From positions 3,286,001-3,350,000 of the forward strand of contig NZ_CP044016.1 of NCBI RefSeq assembly GCF_004337365.2: a stretch of 64,000 nt of DNA, read 5' to 3'. The first letter of the stretch is position 1. Every line of letters begins with the position of its first letter. A program made the position numbers and the translations under genes. This stretch comes from Rhizosphaericola mali (GTDB taxonomy: Bacteria > Bacteroidota > Bacteroidia > Chitinophagales > Chitinophagaceae). Of the stretch, positions 38,124 to 47,500 are shown piece by piece. The notes under the pieces were generated by a model that searched no databases, was not told the origin of the DNA, and worked only from the letters and a program-made list of their open reading frames with translations.

Positions 38124-39290
38124 CTATTTTTTGGGTGAAACATTTCTATGAAAAAATTTCACCCAAAAATATCCTATCAAAATAGATAAAGAGCTACCGA
38201 TCAAAACCCCTAATTTGGCAATATCTTGAGTTTCGGTTTCTTTAAATGCAATGGTGGCAATAAATATGGACATGGTAAATCCAATTCCAGCCAATATGCC
38301 GGCACCGATCATCTTGTTCCAATCCGTACCTGAAGGTAGTTTTACCCATTTTAAATAAACTAAAATTCTCGCAACCAATAATATTCCTAATGGTTTACCT
38401 ACTAATAATCCCAAGGAAATTCCCAAGAATAACTTGTGTGAAAAATAAGATAGAAAATGGGCAGGAATAACTATACAAGTATTGGCAATTGCAAAGAATG
38501 GCACAATTACAAAATTTACTGCAACGTGTAACTTTCCCATCAATAGAGCGATTTTTCTCACCGGAATACAGAATGCTAATAGCACGCCTGCAAGTGTTGC
38601 ATGAATACCACTTTGAAATACAGCAAACCACAATACAACTCCTACGATTAAGATCAAAATATTATTATTTTTTTTCTTCAAAATCAAGAAAGAAAATAGA
38701 AGAACCAAAAGAGATATTACAAACCAAAAGAGTGAAATATTGCCACCATAAAATATGGCGACAATTAAAACTGCAATTAAATCATCAACAATCGCTAGTG
38801 CGGTTAGAAATACTCGTAAAGAAGCAGGAAATAATTTTGCACTAAATAATGAAGCGATACCTAAGGAAAACGCGATATCTGTTGCAGTTGGTATCCCCCA
38901 ACCACCACCAAATACTGAGTTTTTATTGAAATAAAAATAAATAACTGCCGGGAAAATAACGCCACCAAATGCGCTAAAAATCGGAAGAGCTGCCTTTTTT
39001 AAGGAATTCAATTCCCCCTCTAGTATTTCCTTCTTTATTTCCAAACCTGCATAAAAAAAGAAAACCGCCATGAAACCATCATTGACCCAACCTTCTATAC
39101 TTTCAGGAAAATAGATATTATGCGTTAACTCCTTAGTCCAAAACTCTTTAAATATATTCGATTGAGTACAATTCGTTAATACTAAAGACAAAATGGTACA
39201 AGCTATCAACAATACACCAATGCTTTTACTGTTTTGAGTAAATGCCAATAAATACTTATATCCAAATTTTCTTTTAGTCAATTTTTGCAC
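38124..39290 (-). CDS. nhaA: Na+/H+ antiporter NhaA
   Basis: Inner-membrane exchanger for sodium and pH homeostasis, 388 residues with about 12 membrane segments. The functional motif is FLTALAIVDDLIAVLIVAIFY, with the adjacent Asp pair; also FFFYAGLEIKKEILEGEL and GGWGIPTATDIAFSLGI. The GTG at 39290 overlaps the end of the OstA-like gene by 17 bases, so they are translationally close. Its stop abuts the convergent Rel/SpoT gene. Confidence 0.95.
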   Translation of the reverse strand: MQKLTKRKFGYKYLLAFTQNSKSIGVLLIACTILSLVLTNCTQSNIFKEFWTKELTHNIYFPESIEGWVNDGFMAVFFFYAGLEIKKEILEGELNSLKKAALPIFSAFGGVIFPAVIYFYFNKNSVFGGGWGIPTATDIAFSLGIASLFSAKLFPASLRVFLTALAIVDDLIAVLIVAIFYGGNISLFWFVISLLVLLFSFLILKKKNNNILILIVGVVLWFAVFQSGIHATLAGVLLAFCIPVRKIALLMGKLHVAVNFVIVPFFAIANTCIVIPAHFLSYFSHKLFLGISLGLLVGKPLGILLVARILVYLKWVKLPSGTDWNKMIGAGILAGIGFTMSIFIATIAFKETETQDIAKLGVLIGSSLSILIGYFWVKFFHRNVSPKK

Positions 39291-41352
39291 TTCCTTTTTG
39301 CCTTCCTGTAGGATTAGGTGGTACCGGTATTACATAAGGTTGAAATAATTCGTACTTGGTTTTAGGCCTACGATATTCTAATATTTTAAATCCTCTTACA
39401 CGCATGTCATTTGGATCACTCTGTTGAATAGGATACACAGTCCCACTTACATCAGAAATTGGCTTAATACGCATTGGTTTTTTATTGATAAAAAACATAT
39501 CAAGAACATCAGATGTGCATTGATTGACGCCTGTATATTTATTCATAGCATCGGTTATATAATAAATGCTTTCCGTGGATCCTTTCGCATGAATGCTATC
39601 AATCGCTCCATTGGTAAACATCACATTCAAGGTTCTACCTTTTACCTGATTAAAGAAATTATGCGTAGGGAATGTATCCGCACGATTGATTGCGACGGCA
39701 TTTTCATAAACGTATAATCTTTTAGGTTTTCTATTTTGTGTAAATAGATAAATCGTATCTCCAAACAACTGATTGGATTGTGTCCAAACCACCGGATTTT
39801 TGAATAATCTAAAAATGGAATCCTTGAACGAATAAAACATGCTATCACCTACAGCCTGCATGGAATCAGAAAATATCCGTACATGAGCATATGCTTCAAT
39901 GTATCTATCCGAATTATTTTCATTCTTTTTGTTATCTTCTTCTTGCTTTTTAGGTGAATCTTTTTTGCGCTTTTGTTTAACTATGTTCACCGTATTTTTA
40001 GGTACAGATTTTGCCGGACGTACTACTGGATATTTAATAATTGAGACGGAATCCTGTGCTAAAGGAGAACGTAAACTTGAAGTATCCTTTGTGGGAGCGC
40101 CTAGAGATTTGAAAGCCACCATATTATTGGTTTCCGTCGCTCCTGCTAAAGAGTCCGTTGTGATGGGTCGATTATGTAAAGGTTTTACAATCGTAATGAT
40201 AGAGTCTTTGACTTGAATACTTGGTCGGATAACGCCATTACTATCCGCTTTTCTTTCTGGTAAATAAAAATCATTTAAGTGCAATTTCCCATCATCCGCA
40301 TTATCAAATCTAGCAGACAATCTCCCAGAAAATAATGTATCACCTGTAATATATAAAGAATCACTATTTCCTTTTTCTTGTTCTAGAATCGCCACCGGTA
40401 GTTCCGTCGCTTCTAATGCGCCAACTGCTCTATTTGTACGTAAATGTCCACTTACTAATGCCATATTTTGCGCAGTATCTTTATAAACTACACGTCCTCG
40501 AGCATCGCCAAAGCCATTGGCATCATCCATAGCTACCTCATCCGCAATTAAAGTAGATGCAGAATCTATCAATGTAGGTCTTTTGCCAAAATAAGCCGTT
40601 TTATTCATTAAGTTATAATAACCATCAGTGGTCAAAACCTTTTGTTGCTTACCAACTTTGATAACTGTAGGAACGGTAAATGTAGCTATTTTGGATTCAC
40701 TATTATACAAAAGCGTATCTGTATCAATAGTATATTGAGGATCTCTTAAACGTACATCACCAGTAAATGTGGCATCATGACTTTCTCCATAATAAATTCC
40801 ACCCTTGCTATCCAAAATGGTTTTCCCGTTTATTAGATGTCCTGTTTTTTCGTAAATACCAGTCTTAGACCCAAGATCGTAGCTCAGTTCAGGAGTGTGT
40901 AAAATACTGGTAGCATCTTTTAGAATCACGTGATCTCGCAAAAATGCTTTCCTCTCAGCCCCATTGTATCTCAAATAATCAGAATTAATCTTAGTCTTAC
41001 CTTCGTCGTTAATGAATACATGTCCGAATGCCTCGACTATATTCGTTACAGAATTAATCACCGCGCTGTCTGCATCAAAAAATGTTTTACCCTGTTTCAA
41101 TTTTACATTACCCGCAAAGGATTGATAAACTACAGAATCTGGCATCTGCTGGCTATGCAAACGTTTAGAACTCATAATCACAATTCGACGCATATTGGCA
41201 CGCATTTTTAACGTATCAGCATGCGTCATTTTATGAGGAACGGATTTTGGTGGCGTGACTTGCGCACGTACCATATGTGATATGGATAAAAAAATAAATG
41301 CCGACAGGAAAATCCTACCGGCAAATCTCATAGAAATGGCTTTACCTTTCAT
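39274..41352 (-). CDS. OstA/LptA-like periplasmic protein
   Basis: A 692-residue protein with a signal peptide (ISMRFAGRIFLSAFIFLSI, VRAQ) and an OstA_2/LptA-type beta-jellyroll region. Repeated units such as GNVKLKQGKTFFDADSAVI, GHVFINDEGKTKINSDYL and GDVRLRDPQYTIDTDT are seen, then a basic spacer (KQKRKKDSPKKQEED) and a further OstA-like part ending in ILEYRRP. It likely shuttles LPS across the periplasm to LptD, encoded 3 kb away. Gene order MCE-OstA-nhaA suggests one operon. Confidence 0.87.
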   Translation of the reverse strand: MKGKAISMRFAGRIFLSAFIFLSISHMVRAQVTPPKSVPHKMTHADTLKMRANMRRIVIMSSKRLHSQQMPDSVVYQSFAGNVKLKQGKTFFDADSAVINSVTNIVEAFGHVFINDEGKTKINSDYLRYNGAERKAFLRDHVILKDATSILHTPELSYDLGSKTGIYEKTGHLINGKTILDSKGGIYYGESHDATFTGDVRLRDPQYTIDTDTLLYNSESKIATFTVPTVIKVGKQQKVLTTDGYYNLMNKTAYFGKRPTLIDSASTLIADEVAMDDANGFGDARGRVVYKDTAQNMALVSGHLRTNRAVGALEATELPVAILEQEKGNSDSLYITGDTLFSGRLSARFDNADDGKLHLNDFYLPERKADSNGVIRPSIQVKDSIITIVKPLHNRPITTDSLAGATETNNMVAFKSLGAPTKDTSSLRSPLAQDSVSIIKYPVVRPAKSVPKNTVNIVKQKRKKDSPKKQEEDNKKNENNSDRYIEAYAHVRIFSDSMQAVGDSMFYSFKDSIFRLFKNPVVWTQSNQLFGDTIYLFTQNRKPKRLYVYENAVAINRADTFPTHNFFNQVKGRTLNVMFTNGAIDSIHAKGSTESIYYITDAMNKYTGVNQCTSDVLDMFFINKKPMRIKPISDVSGTVYPIQQSDPNDMRVRGFKILEYRRPKTKYELFQPYVIPVPPNPTGRQKGSAKID

Positions 41353-41361
41353 TGCAATTTT

Positions 41362-42390
41362 TTACTGCGCATTCGCCGTTTTTAATGAATCTGCATTTAG
41401 CGGTTCAGTCAAATAATTTTTCTTATCTTTTTTTCCAAAAATAGAAATATTGACATAACGCTTAGGATGTACACGAAGGTCGTCCATTAATGTATTCAAA
41501 CTTTGTACAGTGTTGTTAATATTATTGTATAATGCTCTATCGTTTAACAAGGCTCCAGCCGTTCCTTTTGTACCAGACAACTGACCATTCAGATTTGTCA
41601 TTGCCGTATTTAATTGAACCATTGCGTCATTCAATTTTGCAGAAATTCCTTTGATATCTGCTTCAGATAATTGTGCCGTAGTTTTTTCTAAATTGCTTAC
41701 TGAATTATTAATCTTTTCGTTATTAGAAGCTAAATTTCCGGTAATACTTTCCACATGATTCATTGTTTTTGCCAATGCACCATTTTTTTGATCCAACATG
41801 GTATTCAAACTTGATGAAGCGACGGCAAATTGAGCGGTCATTTTTTGCATATTAGCTAAAATCCCTGCAATGCTTCCTTTGTTGCCATCATTTAAAACCG
41901 TATTCAAATTGATTAACAACGTGTCCATATGAGATAATGCAGAAGCTAAATTGTCTGCAGTGGGTCCTAATTTACTAGTAAGCGCACCCAACATACCCGG
42001 ATCATCTTGCGTTTGAATAAAATCACCGGAAACAAAAAAGGAAGTTCCATTCCCCAATTTGATATTTATTTTTCCTGTTCCTAAGGGATTCGATTCAATA
42101 ACGGCAACAGAATTTTTTGGAATATTAAATGCCTCATTTAATTTAATCTCAATATTAATAGCGCCGATATTATTATCTGCAGCTTTTAACTCATACACCG
42201 TTCCTACTTGGTATCCATTTATAATTACGGGATTAGATGGCTGCAAACCTTTTGCATTGGGAAAAGTTGCATTTAAGAAAAAGCCAGATTTAAATAAATT
42301 CTTTCCTTTCAAAAAATTAAATCCTAAAAACAGTAAAACTATCGTGATAAGCGTAAGTGCACCTATCTTAGTTTCATTCGATATTTTCAT
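41362..42390 (-). CDS. MCE/MlaD-family lipid-transport protein
   Basis: A 342-residue protein with one N-terminal membrane anchor (ALTLITIVLLFLGFNFLKG), an MCE domain (about 35-115: YFL-like NATFPNAKGLQPSNPVIING, shown as KGLQPSNPVIINGYQVGTV) and a long helical, Asn/Thr/Leu-rich coiled region (about 130-320). Such proteins form periplasmic lipid conduits with an MlaE/MlaF ABC transporter, which is not adjacent here. It starts the MCE-OstA-nhaA unit and has a good promoter. Confidence 0.92.
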   Translation of the reverse strand: MKISNETKIGALTLITIVLLFLGFNFLKGKNLFKSGFFLNATFPNAKGLQPSNPVIINGYQVGTVYELKAADNNIGAINIEIKLNEAFNIPKNSVAVIESNPLGTGKINIKLGNGTSFFVSGDFIQTQDDPGMLGALTSKLGPTADNLASALSHMDTLLINLNTVLNDGNKGSIAGILANMQKMTAQFAVASSSLNTMLDQKNGALAKTMNHVESITGNLASNNEKINNSVSNLEKTTAQLSEADIKGISAKLNDAMVQLNTAMTNLNGQLSGTKGTAGALLNDRALYNNINNTVQSLNTLMDDLRVHPKRYVNISIFGKKDKKNYLTEPLNADSLKTANAQ

Positions 42391-42477
42391 ATAATATGTA
42401 TTGCTTCTTAATATGTCTGGTTATTCTAAATAGCTAAATCCATTACAAATTCTTTATTCCTTTGCAATTTTTTTTGG

Positions 42478-42512
42478 CAAAAGTAAAAGATATTTGCCAC
42501 TCTTGCGTCAAA
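42478..42512 (-). promoter_or_regulatory. Promoter of the MCE-OstA-nhaA unit
   Basis: The minus strand reads TTTG (42512-42509), 23 bases, TACTTTTG (42485-42478), about 88 bases before the MCE ATG. It lies after the upstream amidase gene, so the unit can be expressed separately. Confidence 0.55.
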
Positions 42513-42525
42513 TAGATGGATTTCA

Positions 42526-43446
42526 CTATTTCATCACTGCTTTAGGTTTTCTAATTTTGGTCTTTTTTGAACTCGATTTTGCTTTTTGACTTCCTGTTTC
42601 TTGGGTAGATTTCATCAATGCTTTATTATAATCAACTACCGCTTTGGCAATGCAAATAGCAATTTGATTTTGTCCATAAGTAGAATTCAAATATTTTTCT
42701 TCTTTTGGATTGGAAATGAATCCTGTTTCTACCAATACACTTGGCATTGCCGTAGCTTGCAATACCCAAATCCCTTTGGTACGTTGGCGCGCCTCACGAC
42801 TAGTACGGCCTATTTGTGTAAATTCTTTTTCAATATTAACAGCTAATGAAAGGCTTCTACTAAAATATCTACGGGTTTTAAGAGAATAGTACATTTTTTT
42901 TTGTGGATCATTAGGTTTAAAGTTTGCGGATTCTTTGCCTAAAGATTCATTTTCGCGCATTGCCAAAGTCTTGTCATCATTTTTGGAAATACCCCAGATG
43001 TAAGTTTCCGTACCGGAAGCTTGCGAAGACGCGCTGTTACAATGTATGGAAATAAATAGATCACCTTTCGCTTGATTCGCTATATCAGCTTTCCTTTTGA
43101 CATTTTGAGTAATGTCTGTTGTTCGTGTCATTACGATTTTCGTATAGGGGAGTCTTGCTTGTAATTCCTTTCTCAATTTAAGAGCAACCGCTAAGGTAAC
43201 TTCTTTTTCATTGGAGTATTTACCTTGAGCGCCTCCATCAACACCACCATGACCAGCATCAATAACAATGGTTTTTAAAGCAACAGAGGACGAACTAGAA
43301 CCAAAATCTCCATCCTCCTCACCATTTTTATTGAAATCAGCAAAAACATTGGCACCAGAGTCTTCCGGACTATGTCCACGTGACGAACTACAAGAAAGAA
43401 AAACAATCGGAATGATTGCTAGGTATTTTAATATTTTTTGCAACAT
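42526..43446 (-). CDS. N-acetylmuramoyl-L-alanine amidase (Amidase_3), lipoprotein
   Basis: Zinc amidase that cuts between MurNAc and the stem peptide. The 306-residue protein has a lipobox (FLSC, about Cys19), a short Ser/Gly/Asp linker and an Amidase_3 domain from about residue 58. Zinc ligands lie in IVIDAGHGGVDGGAQG, the Glu in SNEKEVTLAVALKL, SIHCNSA, and the catalytic Glu in PSVLVETGFISNPKE. The end is a basic tail (KAKSSSKKTKIRKPK). It is a tandem paralogue of the next gene upstream. Confidence 0.94.
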   Translation of the reverse strand: MLQKILKYLAIIPIVFLSCSSSRGHSPEDSGANVFADFNKNGEEDGDFGSSSSSVALKTIVIDAGHGGVDGGAQGKYSNEKEVTLAVALKLRKELQARLPYTKIVMTRTTDITQNVKRKADIANQAKGDLFISIHCNSASSQASGTETYIWGISKNDDKTLAMRENESLGKESANFKPNDPQKKMYYSLKTRRYFSRSLSLAVNIEKEFTQIGRTSREARQRTKGIWVLQATAMPSVLVETGFISNPKEEKYLNSTYGQNQIAICIAKAVVDYNKALMKSTQETGSQKAKSSSKKTKIRKPKAVMK

Positions 43447-43490
43447 AACTTACTTTAGGAAGGTAAAACTTACTTTCCTCAGATTTTGTA

Positions 43491-43524
43491 CAAAAATATA
43501 TCCAACTTATAATTAATACACAAA
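43491..43524 (-). promoter_or_regulatory. Promoter of the lipoprotein amidase gene
   Basis: The minus strand reads TTTG (43524-43521), 22 bases, TATTTTTG (43498-43491), about 45 bases upstream of the ATG at 43446. Confidence 0.5.
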
Positions 43525-43534
43525 GAATTGAAAA

Positions 43535-44509
43535 TTAATTGATACGTCGTTGACTTAAAATCTTTTTGTATTGAAGTACGGCATGGAATACAGCATCACT
43601 GACAGCCGTTTGTCCTACATCACTACCAAGATAACTCGCTTCATTCGGGTCTTGTATAAAACCAGACTCGACAAGAATACTCGGCATCGCAGTCGCTTGT
43701 AAAACCCAAATACCCGTACCTCTTTGTTTAACACCGCGATCGACTCTTCCTTGATCGACGAATTGATCTTGTACCAAAGAAGCCAAAATCAAACTACGTT
43801 CAAAAAATTTTCTCGCTTTAAGTGAAGCTGCAATTTTTGCTTCTGGCGTATTTAATAAGCTATCAGCTGTAGAATCTTTGGCCATCGCCGAGTCCGAAAA
43901 CTCACCTTCCGAAGAGGAATTATCATGAATAAATTGCGTTTTACTATCATTTTTTTCCATGGACCAAATATACGTTTCAGTCCCTATCGCAGCACTTGGC
44001 GTAGTCCAATGACGATATATAGGCTCTCTGCGTGTATGTTTTTTTCTACGCTTACCTTTGCCTGTGTAATAAACATGTGTTTCATGGTCGACCACTTCAG
44101 AATGTCTTACACTTCCCGCATCATTTACGTGAATACATAAAAATAAATCACCATGATTTTCATTGGCAAATTTCGCTCTCCAACGATTTGCCTCGTTTGC
44201 ATTTGTAATACCTGCAGGCAAATTTCTATCAGTACGCGTCATGATAACTCTAACCCCAGGTAAGGAATCTTTTAATTTTTGGGCTAATTTAGTAGCAATA
44301 CCTAAGGCAATATCAGCCTCATTGTATCCATTACCTTCGGCTCCTACGTCTGGAAATCCATGACCAGGATCGACGATAATGGTTCTTATTTGCTGATTAT
44401 TAGAACGAAGAGGTAAATTATTTAATGTTGCAGAATCTTGTCCATATCCTACCGATATTCCACCTAATAAAATTACGCTAACACACTTTTTCAAAAATTT
44501 TATCATCAT
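43535..44509 (-). CDS. N-acetylmuramoyl-L-alanine amidase (Amidase_3), second copy
   Basis: Paralogue of the downstream amidase, about 324 residues. It has a signal peptide (LKKCVSVILLGGISVGYGQ) but no lipobox in the same position, zinc ligands in IIVDPGHGFPDVGAEG and CIHVNDAG, and PSILVESGFIQDPNE with the catalytic Glu. Compared with its sister it carries an insertion of about 35 residues after the CIHVN strand, rich in His/Lys/Arg (GKGKRRKKHTRREPIYRH). The ATG at 44509 is preferred to a GTG two codons upstream. Confidence 0.93.
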   Translation of the reverse strand: MMIKFLKKCVSVILLGGISVGYGQDSATLNNLPLRSNNQQIRTIIVDPGHGFPDVGAEGNGYNEADIALGIATKLAQKLKDSLPGVRVIMTRTDRNLPAGITNANEANRWRAKFANENHGDLFLCIHVNDAGSVRHSEVVDHETHVYYTGKGKRRKKHTRREPIYRHWTTPSAAIGTETYIWSMEKNDSKTQFIHDNSSSEGEFSDSAMAKDSTADSLLNTPEAKIAASLKARKFFERSLILASLVQDQFVDQGRVDRGVKQRGTGIWVLQATAMPSILVESGFIQDPNEASYLGSDVGQTAVSDAVFHAVLQYKKILSQRRIN

Positions 44510-44558
44510 ATTCACGAATCATTATGGATAAGATATAACAATGTTATTCATTTACCCT

Positions 44559-44566
44559 TATTTTTG
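44559..44566 (+). promoter_or_regulatory. Minus-7 element for lptD
   Basis: TATTTTTG on the plus strand (perfect TAnnTTTG), about 100 bases before the lptD ATG at 44665. The -33 region is not clear. Confidence 0.35.
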
Positions 44567-44664
44567 CCTCTTTTATAAATAAATTTACTATTTAAAGATT
44601 CACGTTTTCTATCTTGAAAATCAAATATAAATACGAGATTAGGATTAGAAAACAGATTTCCAAT

Positions 44665-47496
44665 ATGAACAATCGTGGTAAAGTTAGGGGAAAAAGATTT
44701 TGTATTGCAGTATTGTGCTGTATTACAATGATTTTTATCTCAATGGATATCAAAGCGAAGCGACACTATCCAGATTTTTTTGGAAATAATTTAACAATTT
44801 TTCCAGATACACCTATTCAAATTTTACCCAAAATAATACTTCCTGACACTATTCCAGCTTCCTATGGTAAGTTGTTATATAGTCGCTCGGGTAAATATTT
44901 ATTTTCCAAACATTGGGGTGATACCTCTGATAATGTTCGGATGATGTCCTTTTATTCTTCAGATACGTTACCGGCACCAATTGCCTATTCCGCATCCGAT
45001 TCCGCCGTCATCATTGTTCCTACGAAACAACTTTGGTTATATAATAAAGCTACTGTAAAGTATAAGCCAGAAGATATGACATTGGAGGCTCCAGTGATTA
45101 CATTTGACCAAGCAACGGGTAATGTAAAATTTTACCAAAATAAGGATACTGTAAAGCATGACATCACAGATACAAGTTATCATCCGCTAGACATGCCGAC
45201 AATAACACAAGGAAGTTCCAAAACCTTAGCAGATACAGGTATTGTCAATATTAAAACAAAAAAAGGGCTTACTAAAAATACTTACTATAACGAAGGGGAA
45301 TTATTTGTACATGCCGATATAGTAAAAAAAGTTTCAGATGACGTCGCATATGCATGGAAAGGTCGATTCACAACTTGTAACCTAGATACTCCACACTTTG
45401 ACTTTCGAGCAAAAAAATTAAAACTGATTACAAATAAGATTGCAGTTTCTGGGCCTGCATATCCTGAGTTTGAAGGAGTACCAATGCCTGTATTTATTCC
45501 CTTTGGGATCTATCCACTTACGCAGGGTAGACATTCAGGAATGTTACCACCACAATTTGCCAACAATGGTAGTTATGGATTAGGACTTGAGGGCTTAGGA
45601 TATTATCAAGTAATGAACGATAATTGGGATATGACAGTGCGATCCAATATCTATACCTATGGTGGTTATATGTTTTCATTTAATCCTAGATATTTTAATC
45701 GATACCATTATTCAGGGAATCTACTATTTACAATGCAACAAACAGTTATTTTAAATAGTAGCACCGGTACATTTACAGATGATGAATTTACCAAAAACAA
45801 ATCATTTCAGTTAACGTGGAGTCATACAATGGATAGCAAGGCGCATCCAGGCATTACATTTAGTGCAAATGTAAATGCTGGTAGTACCTCATTTAATAGA
45901 TACGTTTCTAATAATGCCGTTCAGAACTTTCAGAACCAAATGAGTTCATCTATTACATGGGCCAAAACTTGGGGAGATGGAAAATACAACTTGTCTGTTG
46001 CCGCAAATCATAATCAAAATAACAATACCAGAATCGTTAATGTAAACGCGCCAACGGTCAACTTTTCCATGAATACGGTATATCCATTTGCAAAAAAGGA
46101 AGCTGTAGGTACTGCAAAATGGTATGAAAAATTAGGCATCAGTTACACAGGTACAGCCATAAACCAAATTGCATTTTATGATTCTTCCATAAGTGTCAAA
46201 AGATTAATGGATACTGCACAATGGGGCGTTACACATTCCATTCCTATTACACTTTCTCTACCTTCATTAGGGCCTGTTATGGTATCTCCATCCATATCTT
46301 ATTCTCAAAATTGGTATGGTAGAAAAATGGATAGACAATGGAACTCCATTACAAACAAAGTGGATACATTAACGAGTAACTTAGGATTTTACAGAGCGCA
46401 ACAGATGAGTTTTGGGGTTGCATTTAGTTCTAGGATATTTGGTAATTATAATTTTAAAAACGGTAATATACAAACCTTACACCATGAAATACGACCTACT
46501 ATCAGTTTGAATTATCAACCTGATATGAACCGGAGCAATTATCAATGGCTAAGATTTAACAATAGAGCAAAATACAATGTTGCGCTTCCAAATGGGTTAA
46601 CTCGTACAGTTTATGGAGACTCCATGCGTGTATCCAAATTTCAAGGTAACGTTGTCGGAGCATTTAGTGAAGGTTCATTTGGAGGTATGACTTTTGGTTT
46701 TGACAACATTTTGGAAATGAAAAAGCGCAAAAAAGAAGGAGATACGACTGAAAATAGTGATCAAAATAACAAAGTCAAATTAATTGATGGATTAAGTATT
46801 ACTTCTGGATATAATTTCATGGCAGATTCCTTAAAATGGCAACCTGTAAACTTTTCATTCCGTACTACATTATTTAATAAAATCAATATCAATGGTAGCG
46901 CCGTTCTAGATCAATATGCACGCGACTCCTCGGGTATTAAGATCAATAAATTGCTTTGGAGTCAAGGCAAAGTGGGTAATTTCACCTCTGGAACGCTCTC
47001 CTTTTCCTCTTCATTTCAAAGTAAAAAATCAGATGGAAAATCCGACCAGCAACGCCTGACCGAAGCATCTGATCCCAATATTACTTATTCTGAACAGCAG
47101 CAACAATTGGATTACATCCGCAGTAATCCTGCCGAATTTGTAGATTTTGACATTCCTTGGAATGTAACAACATCTTTTGCATTAAATTATTATAAAACAT
47201 TTACGACCAATTATAGATACGTCTCTACGATTACGTCGAGTTTAAACTTAAATGGCGACTTTAGTATTACGCCTAAATGGAAAGCTGGGGGTAACTTAAT
47301 GTTTGATGTTAAAGCGCAAAAAGTACAGATGATGACGCTTTTCTTAACTAGGGAAATGCACTGTTGGCAGATGGCTATCAATATTACACCTATTGGATTA
47401 TATAAATCTTTTAGTATCGTATTGAATCCAAAATCAGGCATTTTACGTGATTTGAAGATTAACCGTTCCCGTTTCTTCTACAATAATGGCTATTAA
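44665..47496 (+). CDS. lptD: Outer-membrane LPS assembly protein LptD
   Basis: Barrel that inserts LPS into the outer leaflet. The roughly 943-residue protein has a basic start and signal-like segment (FCIAVLCCITMIFISM), a periplasmic LptA-like jellyroll region (about 100-250: YKPEDMTLEAPVITFDQATG, FVHADIVKKVSDDVAYAWKG) and a long C-terminal barrel of amphipathic strands. The motif PEFEGVPMPVFIPFGIYPL marks the Bacteroidota LptD type. An ATG at 44665 is preferred to a TTG at 44614. It is divergent from the amidase-MCE-OstA group. Confidence 0.9.
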   Translation: MNNRGKVRGKRFCIAVLCCITMIFISMDIKAKRHYPDFFGNNLTIFPDTPIQILPKIILPDTIPASYGKLLYSRSGKYLFSKHWGDTSDNVRMMSFYSSDTLPAPIAYSASDSAVIIVPTKQLWLYNKATVKYKPEDMTLEAPVITFDQATGNVKFYQNKDTVKHDITDTSYHPLDMPTITQGSSKTLADTGIVNIKTKKGLTKNTYYNEGELFVHADIVKKVSDDVAYAWKGRFTTCNLDTPHFDFRAKKLKLITNKIAVSGPAYPEFEGVPMPVFIPFGIYPLTQGRHSGMLPPQFANNGSYGLGLEGLGYYQVMNDNWDMTVRSNIYTYGGYMFSFNPRYFNRYHYSGNLLFTMQQTVILNSSTGTFTDDEFTKNKSFQLTWSHTMDSKAHPGITFSANVNAGSTSFNRYVSNNAVQNFQNQMSSSITWAKTWGDGKYNLSVAANHNQNNNTRIVNVNAPTVNFSMNTVYPFAKKEAVGTAKWYEKLGISYTGTAINQIAFYDSSISVKRLMDTAQWGVTHSIPITLSLPSLGPVMVSPSISYSQNWYGRKMDRQWNSITNKVDTLTSNLGFYRAQQMSFGVAFSSRIFGNYNFKNGNIQTLHHEIRPTISLNYQPDMNRSNYQWLRFNNRAKYNVALPNGLTRTVYGDSMRVSKFQGNVVGAFSEGSFGGMTFGFDNILEMKKRKKEGDTTENSDQNNKVKLIDGLSITSGYNFMADSLKWQPVNFSFRTTLFNKININGSAVLDQYARDSSGIKINKLLWSQGKVGNFTSGTLSFSSSFQSKKSDGKSDQQRLTEASDPNITYSEQQQQLDYIRSNPAEFVDFDIPWNVTTSFALNYYKTFTTNYRYVSTITSSLNLNGDFSITPKWKAGGNLMFDVKAQKVQMMTLFLTREMHCWQMAINITPIGLYKSFSIVLNPKSGILRDLKINRSRFFYNNGY

Positions 47497-47500
47497 GATT

